From Citrobacter freundii (GTDB lineage Bacteria; Bacteroidota; Bacteroidia; Chitinophagales; Chitinophagaceae): DNA of 64,000 nucleotides. The DNA is taken from contig QFQQ01000017.1 of the NCBI GenBank assembly GCA_003243445.1, positions 37,073 to 101,072 on the forward strand. Reading direction: 5' to 3'. The notes under the pieces were generated by a model, which was not told the DNA's origin, made no database searches, and saw only the letters and a list, made by a program, of their open reading frames with translations. Within the stretch, counting starts at the first letter, position 1. Each line of letters opens with the position of its first letter. Below, piece by piece: positions 52,041 to 60,130 of this stretch. A program made the position numbers and the translations under genes.

Positions 52041-52309
52041 TTCCTCTTTTTGATAAGGTTAAAAAATCCGTTTGCAGGTTTAGATGAATTAACCGTTCTA
52101 TTTGTGTGAGATATGCCCTCGTTAACCGCAATATCCCTGACATTAAAACGGCTAAGCCATTCTTTAAAGTGTGCTATTTCGTTAGGTTGAAAACGTACTA
52201 TTTCCCCGTTTTTTAGAGATATGATAAAAACATCAATGCACAGAGAGAATGCTGATAGCTGCGATGCCGGGTAGTCAAATTCGGGGTAAAATATATCATT
52301 GCTTTCCAT
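52037..52309 (-). CDS. Small protein of unknown function in the regulatory operon
   Basis: 90 residues: FYPEFDYPASQLSAFSLCIDVFIISLKNGEIVRFQPNE, FKEWLSRFNVRDI and a basic tail (GFFNLIKKRK). No known domain. Its ATGA overlap with the receiver gene suggests coupled expression; it may be a partner of the receiver. Confidence 0.65.
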   Translation of the reverse strand: MESNDIFYPEFDYPASQLSAFSLCIDVFIISLKNGEIVRFQPNEIAHFKEWLSRFNVRDIAVNEGISHTNRTVNSSKPANGFFNLIKKRK

Positions 52310-52375
52310 AGCCTTAATGTTTTAGGTTGTGGAAGCCTGCGCAAAAAAAAGAGCGTAGGCTAACTACACTTACCG

Positions 52376-52488
52376 CACATTGAGGCACTGGTATGCCCGA
52401 CAACGAATAAGCGAGCGCCCACGCCTTTTGACGTGAGCGTTCTTACTTATTATGTCCCGTTGTCTAAAAATTACCAGTTTTCAATGTG
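52376..52488. repeat. 113-nt imperfect palindrome
   Basis: The outer CACATTGA (52376-52383) pairs with TCAATGTG (52481-52488), followed inward by ACTGGTA/TACCAGT, GACAACG/CGTTGTC and AATAAG-like/CTTATT-like blocks around a TTTTG centre. It lies in the gene-free gap between the HTH genes and the regulatory operon, upstream of the latter. Candidates are a regulatory RNA or attenuator, a processing/oriT-like site, or a small MITE; none is proven. Confidence 0.6.
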
Positions 52489-52589
52489 GGACTTAAAGCA
52501 AAAACACTTTAAGTATTTTCTATATTTTCTGCAACAAAGATAGTAAACTCATTCCTTTTTGATGGCATTTATCACAAAAAAGGTTACGG

Positions 52590-52883
52590 TCAAACTGGTT
52601 TTTGTGAAATATAATTTTGCTCTAGTATGATCAGAATATCGCTTTCCTTGTAAATAATCTTTCCGCCTATTTGGATATACGGCAAAATATTATCATCACG
52701 GTATTGTTGCAAAGTCCGTTTGCTGATATGGAGCATCTTGCACACATCTTCGCCCGACATATATATTTCTCCGTTCATTACAGGGCGGTAGTTTTTCAAT
52801 ATGCTTTCAATGCGGCTGCGTAGCTGTATAATCATTTCCCTATGGGCAATGATTTCCTCATTGTCATTCGTAAATAAATCCAT
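52590..52883 (-). CDS. Helix-turn-helix (excisionase-like) protein
   Basis: 97 residues from the ATG at 52883 (MDLFTNDNEEIIAHREM). The second half is a MerR/HTH_17-type DNA-binding unit: MSGEDVCKMLHISKRTLQQYRDDNILPYIQIGGKIIYKESDI. Excisionase-like proteins of this sort control excision or tra expression in Bacteroidota ICEs. It overlaps the upstream HTH gene by 20 nt. Confidence 0.85.
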   Translation of the reverse strand: MDLFTNDNEEIIAHREMIIQLRSRIESILKNYRPVMNGEIYMSGEDVCKMLHISKRTLQQYRDDNILPYIQIGGKIIYKESDILIILEQNYISQKPV

Positions 52884-53175
52884 TTTGGGCAGTATTGTAC
52901 GGCTGTCCGGCTTCGAGCAAAGCCTGTACATCCGAGCGTTTATAATAATTCTTGCGGTTCAGTTTGGAATAAGGCAGCAAGCCTTTGTCCTTATAGGTCT
53001 GCAAAGTCCGTTTGGTAATGTTCATCATCAGGCACACTTCCTGGTTATCGAGCCATTGCTCTTCCTTAAAAATGGGCGTGTATTTCTGCGTGGCATTTTC
53101 GGTCAGTTCCAAAAGTGCCTTTAGCTCATTTTTCATTCCGTCCAAAGCGGATTTTTGTATTGCGATAACTTCCAT
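52864..53175 (-). CDS. Helix-turn-helix (excisionase-like) protein
   Basis: 103 residues with the same layout as its neighbour: a coiled N-terminal helix (ALDGMKNELKALLELTENA) and an HTH_17-type unit (LDNQEVCLMMNITKRTLQTYKDKGLLPYSKLNRKNYYKRSDVQALLE). The two probably arose by duplication and may act as a pair. Confidence 0.85.
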   Translation of the reverse strand: MEVIAIQKSALDGMKNELKALLELTENATQKYTPIFKEEQWLDNQEVCLMMNITKRTLQTYKDKGLLPYSKLNRKNYYKRSDVQALLEAGQPYNTAQNGFIYE

Positions 53176-53297
53176 CGTTTGCTCAATTTTGCTGTGGAAG
53201 TCGAATTTATAAAGGCTTAATGCAGCGTTGGGGAATGTTGCAGGGTTTGGCTTTGAGAGGCAGTGTTTGGCGGGTTACTATCTCTGTAAAACAAAAA

Positions 53298-53326
53298 AAT
53301 CGGATAACCTTTTGGACTATCTGATT
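53298..53326 (-). terminator. Candidate terminator of the small membrane-protein gene
   Basis: AATCGGATA (53298-53306) and TATCTGATT (53318-53326) form a 9-bp stem with one non-canonical pair; read on the minus strand it is followed by a run of T. It lies 72 nt after the minus-strand stop at 53399. Confidence 0.5.
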
Positions 53327-53398
53327 GCTTTAAATCTGTATTATAATTACCTGCGTTGGGCAGGTTGTTCGGTATTTACCGTTGGCTTATCCTTTTTC

Positions 53399-53623
53399 TC
53401 ACGGGAATAGACCCATAGCGATAGCAGCCCAAAAAATAATCAGCGCATAAGCTACCCATTTACCAACCCTTTCAATCAATTTAATGAAGACCGAACTTTC
53501 ATAAGATGAAAAGCCCTCTGCTCCCATAGGGCTGCGTCTGTAAAACTTTCTTCTGTTAATCCAGTAACGAAGTGCCAAGCCTGCAACCAAAAATATTATC
53601 CCTATAACCAATGATGAAACCAT
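53399..53623 (-). CDS. Small membrane protein of the ICE
   Basis: 74 residues with two predicted TM helices (LVIGIIFLVAGLALRYWI and WVAYALIIFWAAIAMGLF) and a basic loop (RRKFYRRSPMG). Unknown function; downstream of the tra operon end, behind a hairpin, so possibly a separate unit. Confidence 0.65.
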   Translation of the reverse strand: MVSSLVIGIIFLVAGLALRYWINRRKFYRRSPMGAEGFSSYESSVFIKLIERVGKWVAYALIIFWAAIAMGLFP

Positions 53624-53710
53624 ATCCTCACATTTTTAATTTCACAAGTATAAATTTAAGAAATATTGATGAACCAGTAAAATGTACGCAAGCCAATACG
53701 CCGTAAATAG

Positions 53711-53741
53711 AAAACGGCTTACCATTGAGATAAGCCGCTTT
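53711..53741 (-). terminator. Terminator of the tra operon
   Basis: CGGCTTA / TAAGCCG (7 bp, extendable by A-T pairs) with a 9-nt loop and TTTT on the minus strand, 57 nt after the TraQ-like stop. Confidence 0.65.
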
Positions 53742-53798
53742 CATCGTTTATGGAAATAATAAGTTATTCAGCGTTTGTTGCAATGTATAAAATATTGC

Positions 53799-54248
53799 TT
53801 AATCAGCGTTGTTGAACTGAAAACTTATTTGCTTTTCATTCCCGAAGCTGTCCGAAATCCAAACGTCAAAGGACTGCGATACGGCAGACGTTGATGTGTA
53901 GTATAGCCTGAACTGCTCCGTAGGCAACTGGTACAGGTCATTGGGCAGGTACGGCGGTTCGTCATAGTACCGCAATGTGCCTTGCCCGTCAAACTGAAAG
54001 TAGCGCAGGAAATACTGCGTATTGCTGTAATTGCCTGTACGCTGTATGGTAATGCGTATTTCTACGGTCTGCCCGTTGGCAACGTCTTTAGGCACAGGCA
54101 TTACATTGACCTCGAAAGGAAAATCATTCTGTATTTCGAGTTCATCATCTTTGCTGCAAGATACCAACGTAACCGAAGCTGTGAGGATTGTCAGGAATAC
54201 ATATAATGGCAGTAATCCCGTTCTGAATTTATTGAATATTGCTATCAT
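53799..54248 (-). CDS. traQ: Conjugative transfer protein TraQ (DUF3872)
   Basis: 149-residue lipoprotein: a signal peptide ends in TLVSCSKDD, followed by an Ig-like beta domain (FPFEVNVMPVPKDVANGQTVEIRITIQRTG and SQSFDVWISDSFGNEKQISFQF) as in DUF3872. It is last of the tra operon; TraP, the primase that usually sits between TraO and TraQ, is absent here. Confidence 0.85.
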   Translation of the reverse strand: MIAIFNKFRTGLLPLYVFLTILTASVTLVSCSKDDELEIQNDFPFEVNVMPVPKDVANGQTVEIRITIQRTGNYSNTQYFLRYFQFDGQGTLRYYDEPPYLPNDLYQLPTEQFRLYYTSTSAVSQSFDVWISDSFGNEKQISFQFNNAD

Positions 54249-54260
54249 CGTTTTTACGTT

Positions 54261-54821
54261 TTAAAAGTTAAACCTTAATCCCAAACCTGCCGACGGTCGG
54301 AACTGCTGTAAGTCTGTACCCCAAAGGACTTTTGTACGCCCTTGCAGGACGAGTACAAAACGGTCGGACAGATACGTTTCAAAAGTGAGGCGACCACCTG
54401 CACCGTAAATGAAATTATCCTCGCTCAGTATCTTCGCTCCGTCATACAACATTGCTTCGCCCCGGTTGATGGTTTCGTAACCGACTACACCAGTTATCCC
54501 AAAATTCAGCGTGATATTTTTTCGGGCATCGCCCAACAGGAAGAAGCTGTAACCGCCCTCTGCGGTATAGGTTTCCTGCGGTATGCGGAGGTCTTTATAA
54601 TCGTGGTATTGGTGCGTATATTCCAATGCCCAAAGCTGATAATTGCCATTTTTACCGTTTACGGTCATTGCTGCGCTGATGTAATAATCGTTACCGATTT
54701 TATCATCGGATAATACACCCGCACTTATTTCCAGTCCTTTCTGCTTTGGCAGCATTCGTTGTGCCTGTGCAGCCGTAATGCCTATTAAAACAAGCATCAC
54801 GGTATAGATATACTTTTTCAT
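54261..54821 (-). CDS. traO: Conjugative transfer protein TraO
   Basis: 186 residues with a signal peptide (YIYTVMLVLIGITAAQAQ) and a beta-rich outer-membrane-like body (KGLEISAGVLSDD, TYTAEGGYSFFLLGDARKNITLNFGITG) ending in an aromatic strand (LRFNF). It matches the TraO family of CTnDOT-like elements, probably part of the outer-membrane side of the mating apparatus. Confidence 0.87.
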   Translation of the reverse strand: MKKYIYTVMLVLIGITAAQAQRMLPKQKGLEISAGVLSDDKIGNDYYISAAMTVNGKNGNYQLWALEYTHQYHDYKDLRIPQETYTAEGGYSFFLLGDARKNITLNFGITGVVGYETINRGEAMLYDGAKILSEDNFIYGAGGRLTFETYLSDRFVLVLQGRTKVLWGTDLQQFRPSAGLGLRFNF

Positions 54822-54841
54822 ATTATTGCTTTAAAAGGTTA

Positions 54842-55735
54842 CTAAAATTTCAGGTGCATATCGTCAATCAAACGGGCTTTGATTAAATCGGAATTTTCCA
54901 CCTGAAGTGTTTGGTGTCTGCCGCCGTTCTTCTCGAAAATCTCAATCAGCAGTACCTTATCATCGGCAATGGTAAACTGGTCTAATAGGAACACATTTTG
55001 TTCGGTCGATTTTCCGGCAATACCGTCCAGTGGCTTGTAAGTGCGCAGCGGCGTTAGCGGTCTTTCCTGTATTACGGTACGTCTGGCTACCTTTTTATCC
55101 ACCACTTTGAAGTTGATAAAATCAATCTCAAACGGCACATTGGTACGGTTCCTCAATTCTGTATGGAAATAGTATTTTCCATTGTGTATGTAAATTCCTT
55201 TCAGGATAAACTGAATACCGAAACTCTTAGCCCCGATATGCTTTACAATACGCTTATCTTTCTTGTAAATGGTTTCCAATAGCAAACCTGCCAATGAGGG
55301 CGAATTATTACCCAATTCCTCAAAAAGCACATCGTTACCCTTAGCTTTATCTACTGCCTTTTCCATTGTGAGCAGGTTGTAGCTCATTGCTTCCGGGTAG
55401 GAACTGTAATACACGTTAAAGCTGTAAAAACGCCCGTCGTTGGTAATCACAGAAAAATTGGTTTCCGGTTCAAAATCCCTTACTGATGCTTTTACACGTA
55501 ATACATTTTCAGCATCTTCCGCTTTTCCTGCAATCAGGTATTCGCTGCCCAAATCCACATAACGTATGGCGGTCGGAAAAATCAGGTGCGAAGTTTTATC
55601 GTAGGTTACTTCCATACGGTACGGTTCTATCTTGCCCAATGCAAGCGGAGTTCTGATACTATCCTGTGCATAAGATTGTACGGCAAAGCCGAGTATCAGG
55701 GCAATAGCCCAAAAGGTTTTTAAATGATTTTTCAT
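54842..55735 (-). CDS. traN: Conjugative transfer protein TraN (DUF4138)
   Basis: 297 residues: signal peptide (FWAIALILGFAVQSYAQD), then LEVTYDKTSHLIFPTAIRYVDLGSEYLIAG-like start of DUF4138 (here MEVTYDKTSHLIFPTAIRYV) and beta strands reminiscent of VirB9. It is the periplasmic/outer-membrane component of the type IV-like mating channel. Confidence 0.92.
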   Translation of the reverse strand: MKNHLKTFWAIALILGFAVQSYAQDSIRTPLALGKIEPYRMEVTYDKTSHLIFPTAIRYVDLGSEYLIAGKAEDAENVLRVKASVRDFEPETNFSVITNDGRFYSFNVYYSSYPEAMSYNLLTMEKAVDKAKGNDVLFEELGNNSPSLAGLLLETIYKKDKRIVKHIGAKSFGIQFILKGIYIHNGKYYFHTELRNRTNVPFEIDFINFKVVDKKVARRTVIQERPLTPLRTYKPLDGIAGKSTEQNVFLLDQFTIADDKVLLIEIFEKNGGRHQTLQVENSDLIKARLIDDMHLKF

Positions 55736-55759
55736 TGTTTTATTTATTTGAGTTCAACA

Positions 55760-57097
55760 TTATTTTTTAGACACCAGGAAGACCTGATACCCTGCTTTCA
55801 GGGTAACTTTTGGGGTTCTTACCTTTTTTGCGAAATAGCCCGAAATACCCTGTACCACGCCACGGCTTAAATCAGCAGCAACCTGTTGTCCGGCATTCTG
55901 CGTGAGCATTACGCTTGTGCCTCCGGTCTGGCTCATATTGCCCGCCATTTCGGTAAGGGCATTCATTTCGGGCGAATACGGAACGTACAAGCCTTGTTGC
56001 CCGTCCAAATCATAAATGGTAATATCTACCGGGATGATGTTGCCCTCCAGTTCTACGGAAGTAACTTTTAATTGCAGCCTGCCATTCTGAAATTTTGCAT
56101 TAGCCGTTACAATCGTTCCTTTTGGAATGGTACGTTGCGGGGTTTTAGCAGGCTCTAACAGCCGTAAACGTACACCCGTTTCGCCAACTACCGTTTGGGC
56201 TTCGTGTACACAGGCTTTAATACTGTTTTTAGGCTGTACTGCTTGCTCAATAGAACCTGCTGTATAAAAGCCCCTGTTTTTTGTTTGGCTCCAATCGGCT
56301 GCAAAGGCACTGTCCGACGGTTCACGGTACAAGGCTGATACAATGTTCTTTCTTGTTGGTGTGAACGAAACAAATTGCTCTTTTTGGTTAGCACCCGCAG
56401 CAGCCGTAGTTGTACCATTGGCAGGAGCAGCATTTCCGGCATTGGCATTTTGCGGCAGATACTTTGCTGCCATTTCATAGGATTTTTCCATTAGCTTTAG
56501 CTGGTCGTCAACCGTGGCCACAGGTGGCACATCTTTTTCCGCCAACTTCGCTTTCATTTCGTCCACTTGCCTGCGGAGTTCCATTGTTTCGGCATCGTTA
56601 TTATTATAAAATGAACCCAGTGTGCTTTGTGCATTACGGTAGCTGTTTATTGCAGTGTTTCCGTTTCTTCCTGAATTTCTGCCACCGCCGCCATTGGCGT
56701 TGCTTTCTTCATCTTCAGGTAAACCCTCTTCATTGTCAGCAGATGCACTGTCTTCAGTATTCCAATAGTCAGAAAGGGTGGTCAGGGCATTGCGCTTTTC
56801 CTGCTCTTTACGTTCAAGCATTTCCTGCTCATACGCCTTGCTTTTATCATCAGGCATTCCTGCTCCGGTAGCCTGTGGCACGGCATCGTTCAGCCCGATG
56901 TTCTCCACTGTCTTTTTATCTTTAGACGGTTTAAATATCAGGTACATACAGCCGAGAAATACCACACCCATTAAAAGGAATATGAGTGGCTTTTTGAGCT
57001 TTTCCTTATTGCCCTTTTTATTATCCGGCAGATTTGATACTCCGTTTTGGTCTTCGCCCTCAACGAGAAAGCTGACCCTTTTTTCATTTTCTTTCAT
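55760..57097 (-). CDS. traM: Conjugative transfer protein TraM
   Basis: 445 residues: a cytoplasmic N-terminus, one TM helix (PLIFLLMGVVFLGCMYLIF, about 36-54), a long low-complexity linker rich in Asn/Gly/Ala, and a C-terminal VirB10-like domain (ACVHEAQTVVGETGVRLRL, GTIVTANAKFQNGRLQLKV). It bridges inner and outer membrane in the mating channel. The start overlaps the TraL stop by 14 nt. Confidence 0.92.
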   Translation of the reverse strand: MKENEKRVSFLVEGEDQNGVSNLPDNKKGNKEKLKKPLIFLLMGVVFLGCMYLIFKPSKDKKTVENIGLNDAVPQATGAGMPDDKSKAYEQEMLERKEQEKRNALTTLSDYWNTEDSASADNEEGLPEDEESNANGGGGRNSGRNGNTAINSYRNAQSTLGSFYNNNDAETMELRRQVDEMKAKLAEKDVPPVATVDDQLKLMEKSYEMAAKYLPQNANAGNAAPANGTTTAAAGANQKEQFVSFTPTRKNIVSALYREPSDSAFAADWSQTKNRGFYTAGSIEQAVQPKNSIKACVHEAQTVVGETGVRLRLLEPAKTPQRTIPKGTIVTANAKFQNGRLQLKVTSVELEGNIIPVDITIYDLDGQQGLYVPYSPEMNALTEMAGNMSQTGGTSVMLTQNAGQQVAADLSRGVVQGISGYFAKKVRTPKVTLKAGYQVFLVSKK

Positions 57098-57368
57098 AAA
57101 TCTGATTTTTTAGAATTGTTGATACACTATCCTGCAATCTTGCAGGGCTTTCACTTTTGAGGACAGGGTTTTCGATATGCTCAATGACCATATCGTTACC
57201 GGACTTTGAGGTATCGTACATTACTTTGCCGATGACTGCTACGGTAAGCAGCAGGTAACCCACAAAGAAGTACAGCGTATATTGGTGCTGCTTCCGCAGG
57301 GGCAATGCCCGCCAGCGTTCATCCAGCTTGTCAAAGTACCTGTCCATATTTGCCCTTAGTTTTTTCAT
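57084..57368 (-). CDS. traL: Conjugative transfer protein TraL (DUF3989)
   Basis: 94 residues from the ATG at 57368 (MKKLRANMDRYFDKLDERWRALP); the frame is open upstream but overlaps the preceding gene. One TM helix (YTLYFFVGYLLLTVAVIGKV) and a short periplasmic tail. Matches the small DUF3989/TraL membrane proteins. Confidence 0.85.
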   Translation of the reverse strand: MKKLRANMDRYFDKLDERWRALPLRKQHQYTLYFFVGYLLLTVAVIGKVMYDTSKSGNDMVIEHIENPVLKSESPARLQDSVSTILKNQIYERK

Positions 57369-57387
57369 AACCTTACTATTTCTGTTT

Positions 57388-57816
57388 TTAGAGCTTGAAA
57401 CGCTTAGGGCTTTTTCCTGCCTTTTGCTTCTGTTCATCATTGACCAAAGCAACTGCCTCTACCGCTTTAGGTGCGGATATTACAGATAGGTTTGCCAGTT
57501 CCGATTTTTTCAGCAGTTGCCCGAATTGGTCTTTTCTTGAAACTTCCATTCTGTTGAGCGAGAATTTACCGTTCAGGTATTTTACCCACATACTGCATTC
57601 TACACTTGGCTTGTCTTCTCCCGACCATTGCAGGTAGCCTGTCACGAGCAAGTCCTGTTTGGGTAAACTGTCTGTACCTTTTTGGCAGCTTTCGAGGTAT
57701 TCGCTGATACTGTCTTTCAGCTTTCCGGCATACGCACCCTGCGTATGGAAATACCCGTTATATCCTTTTTCGGTAAGGATTTTTGCGAACGTGTTTAAAT
57801 CTGATAATGCTTCCAT
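57388..57816 (-). CDS. Uncharacterised protein between TraK and TraL
   Basis: 142 residues, no signal or TM segment: ALSDLNTFAKILTEKGYNGYFHTQGAYAG, VTGYLQWSGEDKPSVECSMWVKYLNGKFSLNRMEVSRK, and a Lys-rich tail. Not part of the canonical CTnDOT tra set. Genes abut on both sides (11 and 19 nt), so it is co-expressed with the mating channel; a cytoplasmic accessory or regulator is possible. Confidence 0.7.
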   Translation of the reverse strand: MEALSDLNTFAKILTEKGYNGYFHTQGAYAGKLKDSISEYLESCQKGTDSLPKQDLLVTGYLQWSGEDKPSVECSMWVKYLNGKFSLNRMEVSRKDQFGQLLKKSELANLSVISAPKAVEAVALVNDEQKQKAGKSPKRFKL

Positions 57817-57827
57817 AAAATGTTTTT

Positions 57828-58451
57828 TTAGCGTTCGATGACTTCTATATCCCTGTTTTCAATCACTGCAAACTTTTCGATGTTGAAGCCTTGCGGGTTG
57901 TTATCGGAACGCACAGAGTTCACGAGATAACAGGAAGTAATCAGGTTACGCCTGGTTAAATTGCTCGAACGGATGATGAATTGTTTGGCATAGGTTCGTA
58001 CCGCATACGGGTAGGTGTCGAAATTGCACACGACGCTATCCACCTCGACACGTTGCTGTACGTTTCCTGATATGATACGGCTGTAATAGCCCTTTTCCGA
58101 CAAGTCTTTGTAATAGTCGAAAGCACTTTTGTCCGCAAGGTTGAATGCCCTGCTCATATTGCTTTCAATAGCATTTTTGTCGGGGGCAAGCGTAAAAAAC
58201 AGTTCGTGAAATCTTCTGACGTGTTCCCTTGCTTCCACAGGTCGGTTGATGCTCGCATCCTGCGACAAGGCAAGCATCAAAGATTTGCCATTATCCAGTA
58301 CATAGATTTTTTGGCGTTGTTCTTCTGCAAAGCGGTAGGAACGCCATACGGCATATCCTACCACGCCAATGCAGAGAACCGCAAACACAATGGCATATAA
58401 TCTTATTTGCCTAAAGCTGTTTTCGATATTTCTTAGCGTTTTAAATTCCAT
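57828..58451 (-). CDS. traK: Conjugative transfer protein TraK
   Basis: 207 residues with a single N-terminal TM helix (LYAIVFAVLCIGVVGYAVW) and a VirB8-like periplasmic domain (MEFKTLRNIENSFRQIR at the start, FFTLAPDKNAIESNMSRAFNLADKS, VVCNFDTYPYAVRTYAKQ). It is an inner-membrane component of the mating channel. Confidence 0.92.
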   Translation of the reverse strand: MEFKTLRNIENSFRQIRLYAIVFAVLCIGVVGYAVWRSYRFAEEQRQKIYVLDNGKSLMLALSQDASINRPVEAREHVRRFHELFFTLAPDKNAIESNMSRAFNLADKSAFDYYKDLSEKGYYSRIISGNVQQRVEVDSVVCNFDTYPYAVRTYAKQFIIRSSNLTRRNLITSCYLVNSVRSDNNPQGFNIEKFAVIENRDIEVIER

Positions 58452-58471
58452 TTTTTAGAATGATTAATTGT

Positions 58472-59467
58472 TTATTTATTCATCAGTTTACCGCCGATGT
58501 TGCCCACTGTTGAACCTGCGCCAGCTCCGGCGATGTTTCCGGCTTTCATTGCAGTTTGGTTTACATTGCGGGTAAAGTTTCCTGCACCTCCTGCTTGGAT
58601 TACCCAGCCTGTTACTGTCGGTATTGTGAAGTACCCGATGATGCCGATAATCATAAAGATGATATACACGGTATTGCTGGTATCAGGTATATAGGTCGGG
58701 TCGGCAAGCATTGCTATATCCCTTTCGAGTATGAGGGATTGTATTCTTGCCAACATTGAGCTGAACAAATCCGAAACGGGAAGCCATAGATATACGCTGA
58801 CGTACCTTGTGAGCCATTGCGTGAGCGTGGACTGAAAGCCGTCCCATACGGAAATAGCAAAAGCTATTGGTCCGAGTATGGAGAGGACTATCAGGAAAAA
58901 CGTTCGTATGGTGTCAATGACCAAAGCCGCTGCCTGAAAGAGTATTTCCAATAGATTGCGAAACCAATCCTTTATGGCTTTCTCTATTTTGTAGGCTTGC
59001 CTGTCCATATACATACCTGCCATTGTACCAATGTCGGAGGGCGACCAACCCAGTTCGTCCAGTTTCTTATCAAACTCTTCATCTGATACCATATAGGCAG
59101 TTTCAGGATTTCTGACCATTGCCTCGTATTCCAACTGGTCTTTCTGCTGTTGCAGCTTGTTCAGGTCAAGCACCTGGTCTTCGAGTATTTGGTGGGTTCC
59201 TACAACCACCGGGCTTAATACCGCATTGATGGTTCCCAGTACGATAGTCGGGAAGAACATAATACAAAGCCCTAAAGCGAACGGACGCAGCAAAGGGAAC
59301 ATATCAATAGGTTCGGCACGGCTTAAAGCCTGCCAAACCTTTAATGCCACATAGAACAATGCTCCCAATCCTGCCAAACCCTTTGCTACTGCTGCCATAT
59401 CGCCTGCAAGCGGCATCATATCATCATAAAGCGACCGCAGGAGTTCGTGAAGATTATCCCATTCCAT
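58472..59467 (-). CDS. traJ: Conjugative transfer protein TraJ
   Basis: 331 residues, polytopic: GDMAAVAKGLAGLGALFYVALKVW, PFALGLCIMFFPTIVLGTINAVL, TIRTFFLIVLSILGPIAFAISVW, and a Gly-rich C-terminus (AGAGAGSTVGNIGGK). This is the VirB6-like inner-membrane channel protein of CTnDOT-type systems. It lies 3 nt after TraI. Confidence 0.93.
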   Translation of the reverse strand: MEWDNLHELLRSLYDDMMPLAGDMAAVAKGLAGLGALFYVALKVWQALSRAEPIDMFPLLRPFALGLCIMFFPTIVLGTINAVLSPVVVGTHQILEDQVLDLNKLQQQKDQLEYEAMVRNPETAYMVSDEEFDKKLDELGWSPSDIGTMAGMYMDRQAYKIEKAIKDWFRNLLEILFQAAALVIDTIRTFFLIVLSILGPIAFAISVWDGFQSTLTQWLTRYVSVYLWLPVSDLFSSMLARIQSLILERDIAMLADPTYIPDTSNTVYIIFMIIGIIGYFTIPTVTGWVIQAGGAGNFTRNVNQTAMKAGNIAGAGAGSTVGNIGGKLMNK

Positions 59468-59470
59468 AGT

Positions 59471-60103
59471 TTACCAGTATTTTTGGTTAGCAGTTCCGTA
59501 GAGTTCAAGCACTCTCTGGGCATCATTTTTCTTTTTCGCTCTTAGGTAGCTTACAGAAATGTTCTTATTGGTATAGTAGCGTACAAGGCTATGGTAGTCC
59601 TTAACCTCTTTGTACACACGGTCAATAACATCCATACGCTCTTTGTCATTTAGCGAAAGGCTTGTAGAGGTTACAATCTGCTTTAGTTCTTTCAGCAGTT
59701 CGGTACTTTCATTGAGCAGTGCCGAATAACCGTTGCCGATAGCGACCAATTCCTGCGGTGTGAAATTGGGGTCGTTCATCATTTTCCCAAAGTTTTGCAC
59801 GTACATTTCGGATACATCGCCTACCAACAATACCGTTTGCTGCACCTTACGGGCATCTTTCACAAGGTTGTTGATGGCTTTCAGCTTGTCGTAATACTCC
59901 TTGCCCTGTTCGTACACTTTCTTCACTTCGTTGAAGTTTTTTACTACATTGCTCACCGTTGAAGAAGTCTGCACGATTTCGTTTGCAGAGTTGATAATTC
60001 CTGAAGCCAGGTTTGCAGGGTCGGTTACAACCCATTGGGCTTTTGCTGACGGTGCTACGGCGAGCATTAGTGCCGTACACACCAGATACAATACTTTTTT
60101 CAT
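59471..60103 (-). CDS. traI: Conjugative transfer protein TraI (DUF4141)
   Basis: 210 residues: signal peptide (LYLVCTALMLAVAPSAKAQW), then VTDPANLASGIINSANEIVQTSSTVSNVVKNFNEVKKVYEQG, a VirB5-like helical periplasmic protein of the DUF4141 family. Located between TraG and TraJ as in CTnDOT. Confidence 0.92.
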   Translation of the reverse strand: MKKVLYLVCTALMLAVAPSAKAQWVVTDPANLASGIINSANEIVQTSSTVSNVVKNFNEVKKVYEQGKEYYDKLKAINNLVKDARKVQQTVLLVGDVSEMYVQNFGKMMNDPNFTPQELVAIGNGYSALLNESTELLKELKQIVTSTSLSLNDKERMDVIDRVYKEVKDYHSLVRYYTNKNISVSYLRAKKKNDAQRVLELYGTANQKYW

Positions 60104-60130
60104 TGTCTTGAAATTTTAAATTGTTAATGA

